Assembly (NCBI GenBank): GCA_017516465.1 | Contig: JAFXCR010000006.1 | Span: forward strand, 1 to 56,820 | DNA length: 56,820 bases | Source: Ruminococcus sp. | Lineage (GTDB): Bacteria; Bacillota; Clostridia; Oscillospirales; Ruminococcaceae | Direction of reading: 5' to 3' | Shown here: positions 36,353-45,632 of the stretch, in pieces | Position numbering within the stretch: the first letter of the stretch is position 1 | Layout: each line of letters begins with the position of its first letter | Program-made: the position numbers and the translations under genes | The notes under the pieces: generated by a model | Seen by the model: the letters and a program-made list of their open reading frames with translations, nothing else | The model's database searches: none | Told to the model about the DNA's origin: nothing

Positions 36353-38083
36353 TCAGCCAATTGCACCGATCTTGCAGAGCTCCTGACAGATTCCGCAGCC
36401 TACGCACTGTGTATGGTCGATAACCGCCTTGCCGTCTCTCATGGAAATTGCAGGACATCCGAGCTTCATGCACATCTTGCAGCCTACGCACTTATCGCTG
36501 TTGACTTTAAGAGGAGCATTATGCTTCACATACTTGAGAAGCGCACAGGGGCGTCTTGAAATAATAACTGAAGGTTCATCAGCAGCGAGTTCTTCCTTGA
36601 GTGCAGCTTCACATTCAGCGAGGTTGTAGGGATCAACCACAACAACTCTCTTGATTCCTACTGCACGGCAGAGTTCCTCAAGATTTACAGCAGCAGCCGG
36701 ATCGCCCTTGAGATTCTTGCCTGTGGTAGGATTCTGCTGGTGACCTGTCATACCTGTGATTGAGTTATCAAGGATGATAACAGTTGAATTTGAAGCATTA
36801 TATGCGATATTAACAAGACCTGTGATACCGCTGTGCATAAATGTTGAATCGCCGATTACAGCAACACTCTTGTGTTCAGCCTCTGCACCTCTTGCCTTGT
36901 TGAAGCCGTGAAGTCCGGAGATTGATGCACCCATACAGATAGTTGTATCAAGTGCGTCAAGCGGTGCGCAGGCTCCGAGAGTATAGCATCCTATATCGCC
37001 GGAAACTGTTATGCCAAGCTTTTTGAGAGCGTAGTACATACCTCTGTGAGGACATCCTGCACACATTACAGGAGGACGTACAGGGATATTGTCTTCAAGA
37101 GCAACGAATTCCTTCTTCTCGCCGAGAAGCTTCTCTGCGATCACAGACTGCTGAATCTCGCCTATGCAGCCGAAGATTTCCTTGCCCTGAACATTTGTAA
37201 CACCGATATTGCGGCAGTGCTGTTCGATAATTCCGTCAAGCTCCTCAATGATGTAAATTTTCTCGTATTTTGCAGCAAAATTGCGGATAAGCTCAACAGG
37301 CATGGGATTTACCATTCCGAGTTTGAGGTATGAAGCCTTATCGCCAAGAGCTTCCTTTGCGAACTGGAATGCAGCTCCGTTGGTGATAACACCAAACTCT
37401 GCTGTTTCAGATATTTCTGTTCTGTTGAGGCTGCTGCTTTCTGCATACTCAACAAGCTTATTTGTACGTTCCTCAACGAAAACATGCTTTCCACGGGCAT
37501 AAGCCGGCATCATAACGTATTTCTGGGGATTCTTCACATATTCTTTAAGACCGTCGTTTGCTCTGTCTTCAAGATCAACAATGCTCTGTGAATGAGCTAC
37601 ACGAGTAGACATTCTTACGATAACAGGAGTATCAAAATTCTCGGAAATATCAAATGCGATTTTCACAAACTCCTTAACTTCAGCAGAATCAGAGGGTTCC
37701 AGCATGGGTACCTTTGAAGCGATAGCGTGATGACGGCTGTCCTGTTCGTTCTGTGAGGAGTGCATTCCCTGATCGTCAGCAACAGCAATAACAAGTCCGC
37801 CGTTTACTCCTGTATAAGAAGCTGTATACAGCGGATCGGCAGCAACGTTAAGACCAACGTGCTTCATACCGCAAAAACTTCTTGCACCTGCAATGGAAGC
37901 ACCAAGAGCTGTTTCCATTGCAACCTTCTCATTGGGAGCCCATTCAGCGTACATTTCATCGTATTTTGCAGCCTCCTCAGTAATTTCTGTCGAAGGTGTT
38001 CCGGGATAGCTGGATACCACACGGCAGCCGGCTTCGTATAAGCCTCTTGCGAAGGCTTCATTTCCAAGCATAAGTTTTTTCAT
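36353..38083 (-). CDS. iorA: Indolepyruvate ferredoxin oxidoreductase, alpha subunit
   Basis: A 576-residue TPP and iron-sulfur enzyme. N-terminal pyruvate-ferredoxin-oxidoreductase-like domain (RGLYEAGCRVVSSYPGTPSTEI). TPP-binding part GDIGCYTLGACAPLDALDT and VIGDSTFMHSGITGL. Two 4Fe-4S motifs at the C-terminus: CVGCKMCMKLGCP and CVGCGICQELC. With IorB it interconverts aryl-pyruvates and arylacetyl-CoA using ferredoxin. It is downstream of the HAD phosphatase (47-base gap). Confidence 0.96.
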   Translation of the reverse strand: MKKLMLGNEAFARGLYEAGCRVVSSYPGTPSTEITEEAAKYDEMYAEWAPNEKVAMETALGASIAGARSFCGMKHVGLNVAADPLYTASYTGVNGGLVIAVADDQGMHSSQNEQDSRHHAIASKVPMLEPSDSAEVKEFVKIAFDISENFDTPVIVRMSTRVAHSQSIVDLEDRANDGLKEYVKNPQKYVMMPAYARGKHVFVEERTNKLVEYAESSSLNRTEISETAEFGVITNGAAFQFAKEALGDKASYLKLGMVNPMPVELIRNFAAKYEKIYIIEELDGIIEQHCRNIGVTNVQGKEIFGCIGEIQQSVIAEKLLGEKKEFVALEDNIPVRPPVMCAGCPHRGMYYALKKLGITVSGDIGCYTLGACAPLDALDTTICMGASISGLHGFNKARGAEAEHKSVAVIGDSTFMHSGITGLVNIAYNASNSTVIILDNSITGMTGHQQNPTTGKNLKGDPAAAVNLEELCRAVGIKRVVVVDPYNLAECEAALKEELAADEPSVIISRRPCALLKYVKHNAPLKVNSDKCVGCKMCMKLGCPAISMRDGKAVIDHTQCVGCGICQELCKIGAIG

Positions 38084-38130
38084 TTTAATTTATCCTTTCA
38101 ATAATTATTTCTTTTATATCAATAAGTTCA

Positions 38131-38961
38131 TCAGAACTTAAAGGTTTCTTTAAGATATTCCGCAACGCCGTTATTATCGTTTGAAGATATTATTATATCA
38201 GCGGCAGATTTCACTTCGTCACGGGCATTTTCAACAGCGATCTTCACATCTGACTGCTCAAACATCGCCAGATCATTAAGATTATCTCCGAAGCAGACAA
38301 CTTTTTCATAGCCATAAAGCTTCCGGAGCTTTTTTATACCATTTGCCTTTGAGGCTTCTGAGGAAAACACCTCAAGATACCATTTTCCTGTATATGTATC
38401 CTCGTAGAAAGCACAGTCAAGACCATCCACTTCCTTGACGGCATTCCTTACCGGCAGCAGACTCTCATAGCTGCTCGTCGATGTGAAATACACAGCGTCA
38501 CCCTCGGTAACTTCACGGAAATCACTGCACTGTACAAAAGGTTTGCCGTATTTTTTCTGCCTGTCCTCGGCAAAACTCGCCATAACACGCTCAGTAAGCT
38601 CAGTATAGTATGTCGTAAGCTTCTGACCTGATATCCGGAACATAAAACATTCAACTCCGTGTTCCTTGTAGAAAGACGCTATCTTGTCAGACAATTCACG
38701 TGGAATTGCCTCAACACTGATATACTCACGCTTTTTCAGATCGTATATGCACACTCCGTTCATGAGTATACATGGCGTATCAATATTCAGAGCAGCTGTG
38801 ATAGCTCCAGCGGAGTAAATTGTTCTTGCGGTCGCAAAGGTAAAGTGAAGTCCTCTGTCAATCAGGAAATTCAGCTCTGCAGCTGTTTTTTCCGGAAGTT
38901 CTGCGATGGAATCAAGCAATGTTCCGTCCAGATCCGAAATATAAAGTGTACTGATAAACAA
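38131..38961 (-). CDS. HAD-superfamily Cof-type phosphatase
   Basis: A 276-residue Cof/YidA-type phosphatase. The nucleophile motif is ISDLDGTLLDS (residues ~8-18), a C2-type cap lies in the middle, and the distal metal motif is GDNLNDLAMFE. Such enzymes dephosphorylate sugar phosphates, nucleotides or cofactors; the substrate cannot be told. A good promoter lies upstream (39035-39063), with a small repeat element in the leader. It may be co-transcribed with iorA. Confidence 0.92.
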   Translation of the reverse strand: MFISTLYISDLDGTLLDSIAELPEKTAAELNFLIDRGLHFTFATARTIYSAGAITAALNIDTPCILMNGVCIYDLKKREYISVEAIPRELSDKIASFYKEHGVECFMFRISGQKLTTYYTELTERVMASFAEDRQKKYGKPFVQCSDFREVTEGDAVYFTSTSSYESLLPVRNAVKEVDGLDCAFYEDTYTGKWYLEVFSSEASKANGIKKLRKLYGYEKVVCFGDNLNDLAMFEQSDVKIAVENARDEVKSAADIIISSNDNNGVAEYLKETFKF

Positions 38962-38982
38962 TCACCTCGATACGAAAATTAA

Positions 38983-39032
38983 GGCAATACCGCACAAAGC
39001 TCGTGCGAAAGATGCGAAGTCAGTTTTACATC
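38983..39032. repeat. GGCAATACC-type repeat element (partial MITE-like)
   Basis: GGCAATACCGCACAAA followed by a small hairpin (GCAC/GTGC) and GATGC..AGTCAG.TTTTAC. Roughly two-thirds of bases match the element at 45748, and the first 15 bases resemble the element at 5028. No matching right end is visible, so it is likely truncated. It lies in the leader of the HAD gene. Confidence 0.55.
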
Positions 39033-39034
39033 TT

Positions 39035-39063
39035 ATTATAACATAAAACTTTAAAAAAGTGAA
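39035..39063 (-). promoter_or_regulatory. Promoter of the HAD phosphatase gene
   Basis: On the minus strand TTCACT (39058-39063), 17 bases, perfect TATAAT (39035-39040). Transcription would pass through the GGCAATACC repeat. Confidence 0.6.
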
Positions 39064-39133
39064 CTGTATCATTGAATTTTATTTAATGTAACAAAAAGAA
39101 ATGTTTCATATTGTAGATTATGTACAAATAAAA

Positions 39134-39160
39134 CTGCTGCATCATGAACTGACGCAGCAG
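39134..39160 (-). terminator. Terminator of the distal GH5 gene
   Basis: CTGCTGC (39134-39140) pairs with GCAGCAG (39154-39160). On the minus strand it is followed by TTTTATTTG. Confidence 0.75.
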
Positions 39161-39171
39161 CGATTGATTGA

Positions 39172-41019
39172 TTATTCGGGAAGCTTGCTTATAAGTTTAA
39201 GCAGATACTTCTGGATTGTAAGTGAATCTGAATTTGTAAGACCAGATCCAGGGTCATTTACATCTCCGTTGATTTCACCCTGCTTTGTGATGCGGCTCTT
39301 GTCTGTTCCGTTCACACCGTAAGCATCGGGATTTCCGATAGCCTGCATTACAAGGATAGCATCAGAAAGATTTACTGATCCGTCGCAATTTGCATCGCCG
39401 TAATCTGCTTCAGCTTCAGGCTTGGTAGGTGTTGTGGTTGTGGTAGTAGTTGTGGTTGTTTTAGTTGTTGTTGTCTTTGCTGTGGTAGTTGTTACCGGTG
39501 GCTTCGGCTGAGGATCCTTTGTACCGCCATTGATGTTGCTCCCCTCTGATGAAGCATAGTTTGCATAGTAATCGCTGAGTGAGATACCATTCTTACCGAG
39601 GGCAACATTGTGGTCAAGACCGATATACTTTCCTGATGATGAAGTCTGCCAGAGTGAAAGTTCAAAAAGACCATATTTTTCATCATCCCATGTCTTGAAA
39701 TCATTTCCAAGGAGTCCGCCTGTATCGCCGGAGTTCGGGTTAAGACACCAGAAAGTATGGTTAATGTGGTTATCGATCATGTAGTCACGGAGAAGCTCCA
39801 TCCACTTCTGATTTTCAGCACCGTCCATGTGACCGCCCCACTCACCGATAAGAAGCGGTGCGATATCCTGATCATTGATATAAGCCCATGTATCATACCA
39901 GTAATCGTCAAGAAGAGTCTGTGTTGTGAAGTCCTTTTCAAACCATGTCTGCGCATAAACTGATTTACCGTAGTCATGAGGTGAGTAAACAATCTGACTT
40001 GTACCGGACTCAGGCACAACAGGATGATCCTTTACACCACGGAGGTTTCCGCCCCACCATGCACCGTGCCACGGTGATTTTTCGCCTGCATTCCAGACAT
40101 CCGGTGTGTCGTATGTATAACCGAGTTCAGTCTTTGGATACTGCTCAACCCCCTCGATAATGATGAGTGCATTAGGATTTACTTCAAGGATAGCATTTGC
40201 GCAGGTTTCTGCGGCATGCTTCCAGTTGTTTTCATCAGTTGAATCATCCCATTTTGCAATGGTATCCGGACAAGTTGCGTCATATTCACGCTTTCCGTGC
40301 GGCTCGTTTTTAAGGTCGTAGCCGATAAGTGTATCATCATTCTTATACTTGTCTGCAAGCCATACAAGAGTTTCTATCCAGAGTTCAGTAGTAATTCCAG
40401 CCTTGCCGTACCACAGTTCATAGTTATGACCTGAGTTGTTTGCATCAGGGCTGTGAATGTCAATAAATGCCTTGATACCGTACTTTTTGCACTTCTGGAT
40501 AATGACATCGAAAATCTCCATTGAGTTCTTCAGCGTCTTTCCGTCCGCTTCAACAAAATCCCTGTTGATGTCGCCGTATTTTCCGGCAGGAGTGATGGTT
40601 CCGTCCTCGCCTACAACATCCTGCGGAGGATTGTAGGAAGCCTGAACAGAGCTTACGGGATTAGGATCGCCGTTCATCCATGAAAGAAGAAGCTCTGATG
40701 AAATAGGAAAACGGATAACGTTAATTCCGTGATCAGCTACAGCTTCAAGGAAATCGTCAACGTCTGTTGCATAGAGTCCATGTGCACAGTTCTCGGAGCA
40801 GTTAAAGCCGAACCAGTTTGCACCAGTTAGCCATACCTGATTGCCGTTCATGTCGTAAAGACGGCTTCCCTCTGCATGGATCCAGTCATCGTTGCAGTCG
40901 TCAACAGCTGCATTTGTAATGATTTTAGTTTCTGGTTTCTCCTGAGCAATAGGAGCGGCAAAAGTCAATGCCATTGCAGCAGCCGATACAGCCGCCGCTG
41001 CTCTCAGTAATTTCTTCAT
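39172..41019 (-). CDS. GH5 cellulase with C-terminal dockerin (copy 2)
   Basis: A 615-residue secreted enzyme. Signal peptide (1-~38), GH5 TIM barrel (about 42-480), with the acid/base E239 in DLKNEPHG and the nucleophile E393 in LIGEWGGHMDG, and the His motif IDIHSPDANNSG. A Thr-rich linker (about 510-535) and a dockerin (540-615) follow: GDANCDGSVNLSDAILVMQAIGNPDAY is the first calcium-loop repeat (motif DGSVNLSDAILVMQ), and the second has an irregular loop (GDVNDPGSGLTNSDS). It hydrolyses beta-1,4-glucan and should plug into a cellulosome cohesin. It has its own promoter and terminator. The dockerin is nearly identical to that of the tandem copy. Confidence 0.95.
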   Translation of the reverse strand: MKKLLRAAAAVSAAAMALTFAAPIAQEKPETKIITNAAVDDCNDDWIHAEGSRLYDMNGNQVWLTGANWFGFNCSENCAHGLYATDVDDFLEAVADHGINVIRFPISSELLLSWMNGDPNPVSSVQASYNPPQDVVGEDGTITPAGKYGDINRDFVEADGKTLKNSMEIFDVIIQKCKKYGIKAFIDIHSPDANNSGHNYELWYGKAGITTELWIETLVWLADKYKNDDTLIGYDLKNEPHGKREYDATCPDTIAKWDDSTDENNWKHAAETCANAILEVNPNALIIIEGVEQYPKTELGYTYDTPDVWNAGEKSPWHGAWWGGNLRGVKDHPVVPESGTSQIVYSPHDYGKSVYAQTWFEKDFTTQTLLDDYWYDTWAYINDQDIAPLLIGEWGGHMDGAENQKWMELLRDYMIDNHINHTFWCLNPNSGDTGGLLGNDFKTWDDEKYGLFELSLWQTSSSGKYIGLDHNVALGKNGISLSDYYANYASSEGSNINGGTKDPQPKPPVTTTTAKTTTTKTTTTTTTTTTPTKPEAEADYGDANCDGSVNLSDAILVMQAIGNPDAYGVNGTDKSRITKQGEINGDVNDPGSGLTNSDSLTIQKYLLKLISKLPE

Positions 41020-41065
41020 AATAATATTTCCCCTCTCAATTAACGCATTACTGCGTATTAATTAC

Positions 41066-41094
41066 ATTTTAACAGCATAATCACTAAATGTCAA
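41066..41094 (-). promoter_or_regulatory. Promoter of the distal GH5 gene
   Basis: On the minus strand TTGACA (41089-41094), 17 bases, TAAAAT (41066-41071), about 47 bases before the start codon. A dyad (CGCATTACTGCG) lies just downstream at 41044-41055. Confidence 0.75.
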
Positions 41095-41140
41095 TAGCTT
41101 GCCGAAAATTCAGCATATTTTCTGACTCCAGACAAAAAAA

Positions 41141-41163
41141 TGCCGGATCGTGATGATCCGGCA
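41141..41163 (-). terminator. Terminator of the proximal GH5 gene
   Basis: TGCCGGATC pairs with GATCCGGCA around a 5-base loop and is followed on the minus strand by a run of seven T. Confidence 0.9.
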
Positions 41164-41172
41164 CCGTGTTGA

Positions 41173-43008
41173 TTATTCAGGAAGCTTGCTTATAAGCTTA
41201 AGAAGATATTTCTGGATTGAAAGTGAATCTGAATTTGTAAGACCAGATCCAGGGTCATTTACATCTCCGTTGATTTCGCCCTGCTTTGTAATGCGGCTCT
41301 TATCTGTTCCGTTCACACCGTAGGCATCAGGATTTCCGATAGCCTGCATTACGAGGATTGCGTCAGAAAGATTTACTGATCCGTCGCAGTTTGCATCGCC
41401 ATAGTCTGCTTCAACATTCGGCTCAGTAGGTGTTGTAGTTGTGGTAGTAGTTGTTATTGGCTTTGAAGTAGTAGTAGTTGTTGTTGTTATCGGCTTTGTA
41501 GTAACAGTTGATACCGGAGGCTTCGGCTGGGGATTCTTTGTACCGCCGTCGATATTGCTTCCTTCTGTCTTTGCATAATTTGTATAGTAATCATTCAATG
41601 AAATACCATTCTTTCCGAGAGCTACCTGATGGTCAAGACCAATGTACTTGCCTGAACTTAATGTCTGCCAGAGAGATTTCTCGAACATCTCGTACTTTTC
41701 TTCATTCCAGTCAATAGTTGTGCCTGAGCTCTGTGTAAATCCGAGACTGTCCCAGAGTCCTCCTGTATCGCCTGAGTTTGTATTCAGACACCAGAATGTA
41801 TGGTTAATATGATTTTTAATCATATAGTCACGGAGAAGAAGCATCCATTTGAGGTTGTCTCCCTCCATATGTCCGCCCCATTCGCCGATAAGCTGAGGAG
41901 CAACATCCTCTGCGTTAATCCAAGCCCATGTTTCATACCAGTAGTCGTCAAGGAGAGTCTGCTCTGTGAAGTCCTTGTCGAACCATGTCTGTGCGTAAAC
42001 TGACGGACCGTAGTCGTGAGGTGAATATACGATCTGGCTTGTACCCTGCTTGGGAACAATGGGATATTCTCTTGCACCACGGAAGTTTCCGCCCCACCAG
42101 GCACCGATGTAAGGTGAATTGTCACGTCTGTCGGGCATACCCCAATAGTCGCCCTCCATAGCACCACTCATAGACTGCTCAACGCCCTCTATAAAGATAA
42201 GTGCATTAGGATTTACATCGAGGATAGCTTCTGCACATTTTGTAGCGGCATAAGCCCAGTTGTTCTCATCGGTTGAGCCGTCCCATTTTGCAGCCAGAAC
42301 GCCCTCCTGACCTTTACCGTGAGGCTCGTTTTTAAGGTCGTAACCGATAAGAGTATCGTCATTCTTGTACTTCTCAGCGATCCATACAAGCGACTCTATC
42401 CACAGTTCGGTAGTAACCATAGTTCCGTCAGCAGTTTCCTTGCCGTACCAGAGGTTATAGTTATGACCCGAGTTATCAGTGTGCGGACTGTGAATATCAA
42501 TAAATGCCTTAATACCACGCTCCTTGCACTTTCTCATCATGATGTCGAATACCTGCATACTGTCAACGGGAGTTTTTCCGTCAGCCTCACAGAAGTCTGC
42601 GTTTATCTTGTATGCGGGATCTGCATTTGCGGAAAAGCTGCTTACCTTGTTCGGAGTACCGTTCATCCATGACAGTATCAGCTCAGTAGAAATAGGAAAA
42701 CGGATGACATTGATACCACGGTCTGCTATCTCGTCGAGACAGTCGTCTGCATCAGCACTCCACAAATAGTGCGGACAGTTTTCGGAGCAGTTAAAACCGA
42801 ACCAGTTAGCACCCGTGAGCCATACTTCGTTTCCATTCATGTCGTAAAGACGGCTTCCTTCTGCGTGAAGCCAGTCGTCGTTGCAGTCGTCAACGGCTGC
42901 ATTTGCTTTCAGCTGTGTATCCGGATTTTCCGTTACAACGGGAACTGAAAAACTCAGTGCCATTGCAGCAGCCGAAATAGCCGCCGCTGTTCTCAGTAAT
43001 TTCTTCAT
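41173..43008 (-). CDS. GH5 cellulase with C-terminal dockerin (copy 1)
   Basis: A 611-residue tandem paralogue of the gene at 39172. Same layout: signal peptide, GH5 barrel with E228 in DLKNEPHG and E376 in LIGEWGGHMEG, a longer Thr-rich linker with PITTTTTTT repeats, and a dockerin that differs by only one residue over the last 76. The catalytic domains differ more, including loop insertions (about 190-200 and 275-300), so specificity may differ. It has a consensus promoter of its own at 43057-43085. Confidence 0.95.
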   Translation of the reverse strand: MKKLLRTAAAISAAAMALSFSVPVVTENPDTQLKANAAVDDCNDDWLHAEGSRLYDMNGNEVWLTGANWFGFNCSENCPHYLWSADADDCLDEIADRGINVIRFPISTELILSWMNGTPNKVSSFSANADPAYKINADFCEADGKTPVDSMQVFDIMMRKCKERGIKAFIDIHSPHTDNSGHNYNLWYGKETADGTMVTTELWIESLVWIAEKYKNDDTLIGYDLKNEPHGKGQEGVLAAKWDGSTDENNWAYAATKCAEAILDVNPNALIFIEGVEQSMSGAMEGDYWGMPDRRDNSPYIGAWWGGNFRGAREYPIVPKQGTSQIVYSPHDYGPSVYAQTWFDKDFTEQTLLDDYWYETWAWINAEDVAPQLIGEWGGHMEGDNLKWMLLLRDYMIKNHINHTFWCLNTNSGDTGGLWDSLGFTQSSGTTIDWNEEKYEMFEKSLWQTLSSGKYIGLDHQVALGKNGISLNDYYTNYAKTEGSNIDGGTKNPQPKPPVSTVTTKPITTTTTTTSKPITTTTTTTTPTEPNVEADYGDANCDGSVNLSDAILVMQAIGNPDAYGVNGTDKSRITKQGEINGDVNDPGSGLTNSDSLSIQKYLLKLISKLPE

Positions 43009-43056
43009 GATAATTTCCCTCTCTCTTTACCGCTGTTATGCGATTTTTATATTTTT

Positions 43057-43085
43057 ATTGTATCATTTATCACAGAAAATGTCAA
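43057..43085 (-). promoter_or_regulatory. Promoter of the proximal GH5 gene
   Basis: On the minus strand TTGACA (43080-43085), 17 bases, TACAAT (43057-43062): 11 of 12 matches, with the same layout as the other GH5 promoter. Confidence 0.8.
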
Positions 43086-43209
43086 TAGCGACGCAGCATT
43101 TTTAACCCTCTGATACAACAAAAGATGATCGTACATAGCTTTTTACAAAACAATGCACAAAAGCAATATTATCCTGCGTATAATCCATATATTTTTATAC
43201 AAATGATAA

Positions 43210-43245
43210 AAGGCTTCTGTACCCGACAAAGAATACAGAAGCCTT
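43210..43245. terminator. Terminator after the RING-like membrane protein
   Basis: A perfect 12-bp stem (AAGGCTTCTGTA / TACAGAAGCCTT) with a 12-base loop. Confidence 0.75.
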
Positions 43246-43251
43246 CAGGCA

Positions 43252-44268
43252 TTATATAATGAAAATTTCCAGAAGAGAAGGATATGCTGCAAACAAAGCT
43301 ATTGCCGCACTGCTTATAATTCCTGTAACAGCAAGAACAAGTATCATATTTGCCGGCTTTGTGCCGCCTTTGGCAAGGATAACTCCCGGAGCAACTACCC
43401 TGTCAGGTGATTGTTCCCTCAGCTTTTTCAGCGAACTCAGCGTGAATCGGTAATACAGCCAGTTTCCGAAAAGACAGCAGACTATCTTGACCACCCAGAA
43501 TGCCATACTGAATACTTCATTGAAAAAGAAAAGATCGTTTTCGTGATTGCTTACAAATTCCGCAAGAACATCTGCCCCCGGTATTGCAAACGCACCATTT
43601 GACGACATATCCGCCATAACAACTATCAGAGACGGAAGTGAGCAGATAACCTCAAGTATTGTTGCTATTATCGCCCAGAGCCACATTTTTCTGTTGGCAA
43701 AATAAAGGTTCGGGAAAATAAGACAAGTAAGATTAAAGGAAATCTTTGTGCCGAGATCCTTCATTCTCTTGAAAATCGGAAGGTAATAAAGGATGTTTGT
43801 TTTTACGAAGCCTGAAACCTCAGTAAGAGTAGCTCCGCCCATATCTTCATTGGGATCAAAGCCGAGGAAGGAAAACATTGTTTCCTGACCATTTGCTGTT
43901 TCCGCACCTCTGAACACATCCTGATATGCTCCCTGACTACTTCTCTGCTCCTGCTGCGAATGAAATTCGCCGTGAGCATCAGTATGAAGTCTGCTGCCGC
44001 ATCTGGTGCATATTTCATCGGTTTCTCTGTTCAGAGTACCACATTCCGGACAGCTTGATGTAACTTCAACCTGACTGATTTTTTCTTCTGCTGCGGCAGA
44101 ACGTTCCCATTTGTATCCTGTACTATGATATTCATTATAAGCACATTTATTTTCGATTTTATAGCATTCCCTGTGATGAGGAGCCCCGCATTCCGGACAG
44201 ACTACAACATCATCATCCGCGGTAAATCTGTTATTGCATACCGGACATCTTTCGCCGATAAAGTTCAT
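43252..44268 (-). CDS. Prokaryotic RING/zinc-ribbon multi-pass membrane protein
   Basis: A 338-residue protein. A prokaryotic RING-like zinc module at 8-45 (CPVCNNRF...CPECGAPHHRECY...C) is followed by a zinc ribbon at about 72-92 (CPECGTLNRETDEICTRCG), a Gln/Ser-rich linker, and a membrane domain with helices around 190-225, 255-280 and 308-332; the NRKMWLWAII segment resembles DUF2628-type membrane domains. The ATG at 44268 has AGGAG 7 bases upstream; the longer reading has none. Such proteins are common in Firmicutes and may act in membrane quality control, but this is not established. Confidence 0.85.
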   Translation of the reverse strand: MNFIGERCPVCNNRFTADDDVVVCPECGAPHHRECYKIENKCAYNEYHSTGYKWERSAAAEEKISQVEVTSSCPECGTLNRETDEICTRCGSRLHTDAHGEFHSQQEQRSSQGAYQDVFRGAETANGQETMFSFLGFDPNEDMGGATLTEVSGFVKTNILYYLPIFKRMKDLGTKISFNLTCLIFPNLYFANRKMWLWAIIATILEVICSLPSLIVVMADMSSNGAFAIPGADVLAEFVSNHENDLFFFNEVFSMAFWVVKIVCCLFGNWLYYRFTLSSLKKLREQSPDRVVAPGVILAKGGTKPANMILVLAVTGIISSAAIALFAAYPSLLEIFII

Positions 44269-44297
44269 AATCATTCTCCTTAACTGCAATTGATTTA

Positions 44298-44454
44298 GGG
44301 CATCTCTAAAAAACCGTTTGATTAAAGGAAAAGCAGATAGGTATGGCAGCTACAAGGAAAACTTCCGAAGGCGTGCTGCCGCACTCCAAGGGAGGTTGAC
44401 GCAGTAGTTGCCGTGCATAGCTGCTTTTTCTCAAAAAGTTTTTTAGAGACGTCC
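44298..44454. mobile_element. MITE-like element, 157 bp, with TTTA target duplication
   Basis: The left end GGGCATCTCTAAAAAAC and the right end GTTTTTTAGAGACGTCC are inverted copies with two mismatches. TTTA flanks both ends (44294-44297 and 44455-44458), a likely 4-base target duplication. The inside has no ORF but holds palindromic pieces (GGCAGC..GCTGCC). This fits a non-autonomous transposon moved by an unlinked transposase. It fills most of the gap 44269-44576. Confidence 0.75.
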
Positions 44455-44544
44455 TTTAGTTATTATTTTATTATAACACCAATCCGCACAGAAAATCAAG
44501 TCTTTTTTGCATATTTCATGTTTTTATCATAATTCAAAAAGCAG

Positions 44545-44569
44545 AAAGGACGGTGCAGAACCGTCCTTT
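44545..44569 (-). terminator. Terminator of the HMGL-like gene
   Basis: AAAGGACGG pairs with CCGTCCTTT around a 7-base loop, right after the stop at 44577. Confidence 0.8.
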
Positions 44570-44576
44570 GATATCC

Positions 44577-45551
44577 TTATTCCTGTGAAATAACTTCCTT
44601 GTAGAATTCAGCGTAATCTCCTCTGCCTTCCTTTGTGAACTGGATTGCCATTCTGGGATGCTGATTGAGAAGTCCCGTCATGAAGTACTGAAGATCATAG
44701 CCCCATACTGCACCGCTTTCTTTAAGACCATTGATGTGCTTTTCAATGAACTGGAGTACGGGGTATACATTGTACTTCGGATTCTTGAGGAAACCGAGAA
44801 GAAGCTCCATAGCACAGTTTCCGGCACCGCGTCCCATTGCGGAATATGTTGCGTCAAGCCAGTCTACACCGTCGCCGACAGCTTCAATTGTATTCGCAAA
44901 TGCAAGATGCTGGTTATCATGAGCGTGAATACCAAGCTTCTTATTGTATTTTACCGCAAATTCGCCGTAAAGATCAGCCATTCTTGCGATCTGCTCAGGA
45001 TAGAGAGAGCCAAAGCTGTCAACGATATAGAAAACGTCAACAGGGGACTTTCCGAGGATATCAAGAGCCGCCTTGATATCCGACTCACGGGCAGTTGAGA
45101 TCGCCATGATATTGCAGCTTACCTCGTAGCCCTTCTTCTTTGCATCCTCGATCATATCAACGGCTGTGGGAATCTGGTGGAGATATGTTGCAACACGAAT
45201 AAGATCAACAGGACTTTCACTTCTGTCGTGGATGTCAGCCTTGTAACGGCATCTTCCAACGTCAGCCATGATAGCGATTTTAAGGTCAGTATTGTTCTCA
45301 CCTACGATTGAGTAGAGGTATTCATCATCGCAGAATTTACACGGACCAAAATCATCTACATTGAACATTTCCTTGTCTGCTCTGTATCCGAATTCCATAT
45401 AGTCAACGCCGGAGCGAAGATTTGCATTATAAAGATCCTTTACGAAGGAGTCTGTAAATCTGAAATCGTTTACAAGACCTCCGTCACGAAGGGTTGCGTC
45501 TATGACCTTGATATCAGGTCTGAAATCGAGTAATTTTGAAACCTCTTTCAT
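44577..45551 (-). CDS. HMGL-like aldolase / DRE-TIM metallolyase
   Basis: A 324-residue TIM-barrel protein. The DRE-TIM signature is near the start (VIDATLRDGGLVNDF), the metal ligands are in LGIHAHDNQHLAF, and EFGYRADKEMF and VDSFGSLYPEQ lie between. It resembles the aldolase domain of 4-hydroxy-2-oxovalerate aldolases and isopropylmalate synthase relatives, but lacks the C-terminal communication domain, so substrate and reaction remain open. A single gene with its own promoter (45633-45661), next to a MITE. Confidence 0.85.
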   Translation of the reverse strand: MKEVSKLLDFRPDIKVIDATLRDGGLVNDFRFTDSFVKDLYNANLRSGVDYMEFGYRADKEMFNVDDFGPCKFCDDEYLYSIVGENNTDLKIAIMADVGRCRYKADIHDRSESPVDLIRVATYLHQIPTAVDMIEDAKKKGYEVSCNIMAISTARESDIKAALDILGKSPVDVFYIVDSFGSLYPEQIARMADLYGEFAVKYNKKLGIHAHDNQHLAFANTIEAVGDGVDWLDATYSAMGRGAGNCAMELLLGFLKNPKYNVYPVLQFIEKHINGLKESGAVWGYDLQYFMTGLLNQHPRMAIQFTKEGRGDYAEFYKEVISQE

Positions 45552-45632
45552 GATAATTCTCCTTTTGGTGTATGATTTATTACAGCGTTTACTGTATCGC
45601 TTTAAACTGTACTACTTTAAAGTGTTGTATTC

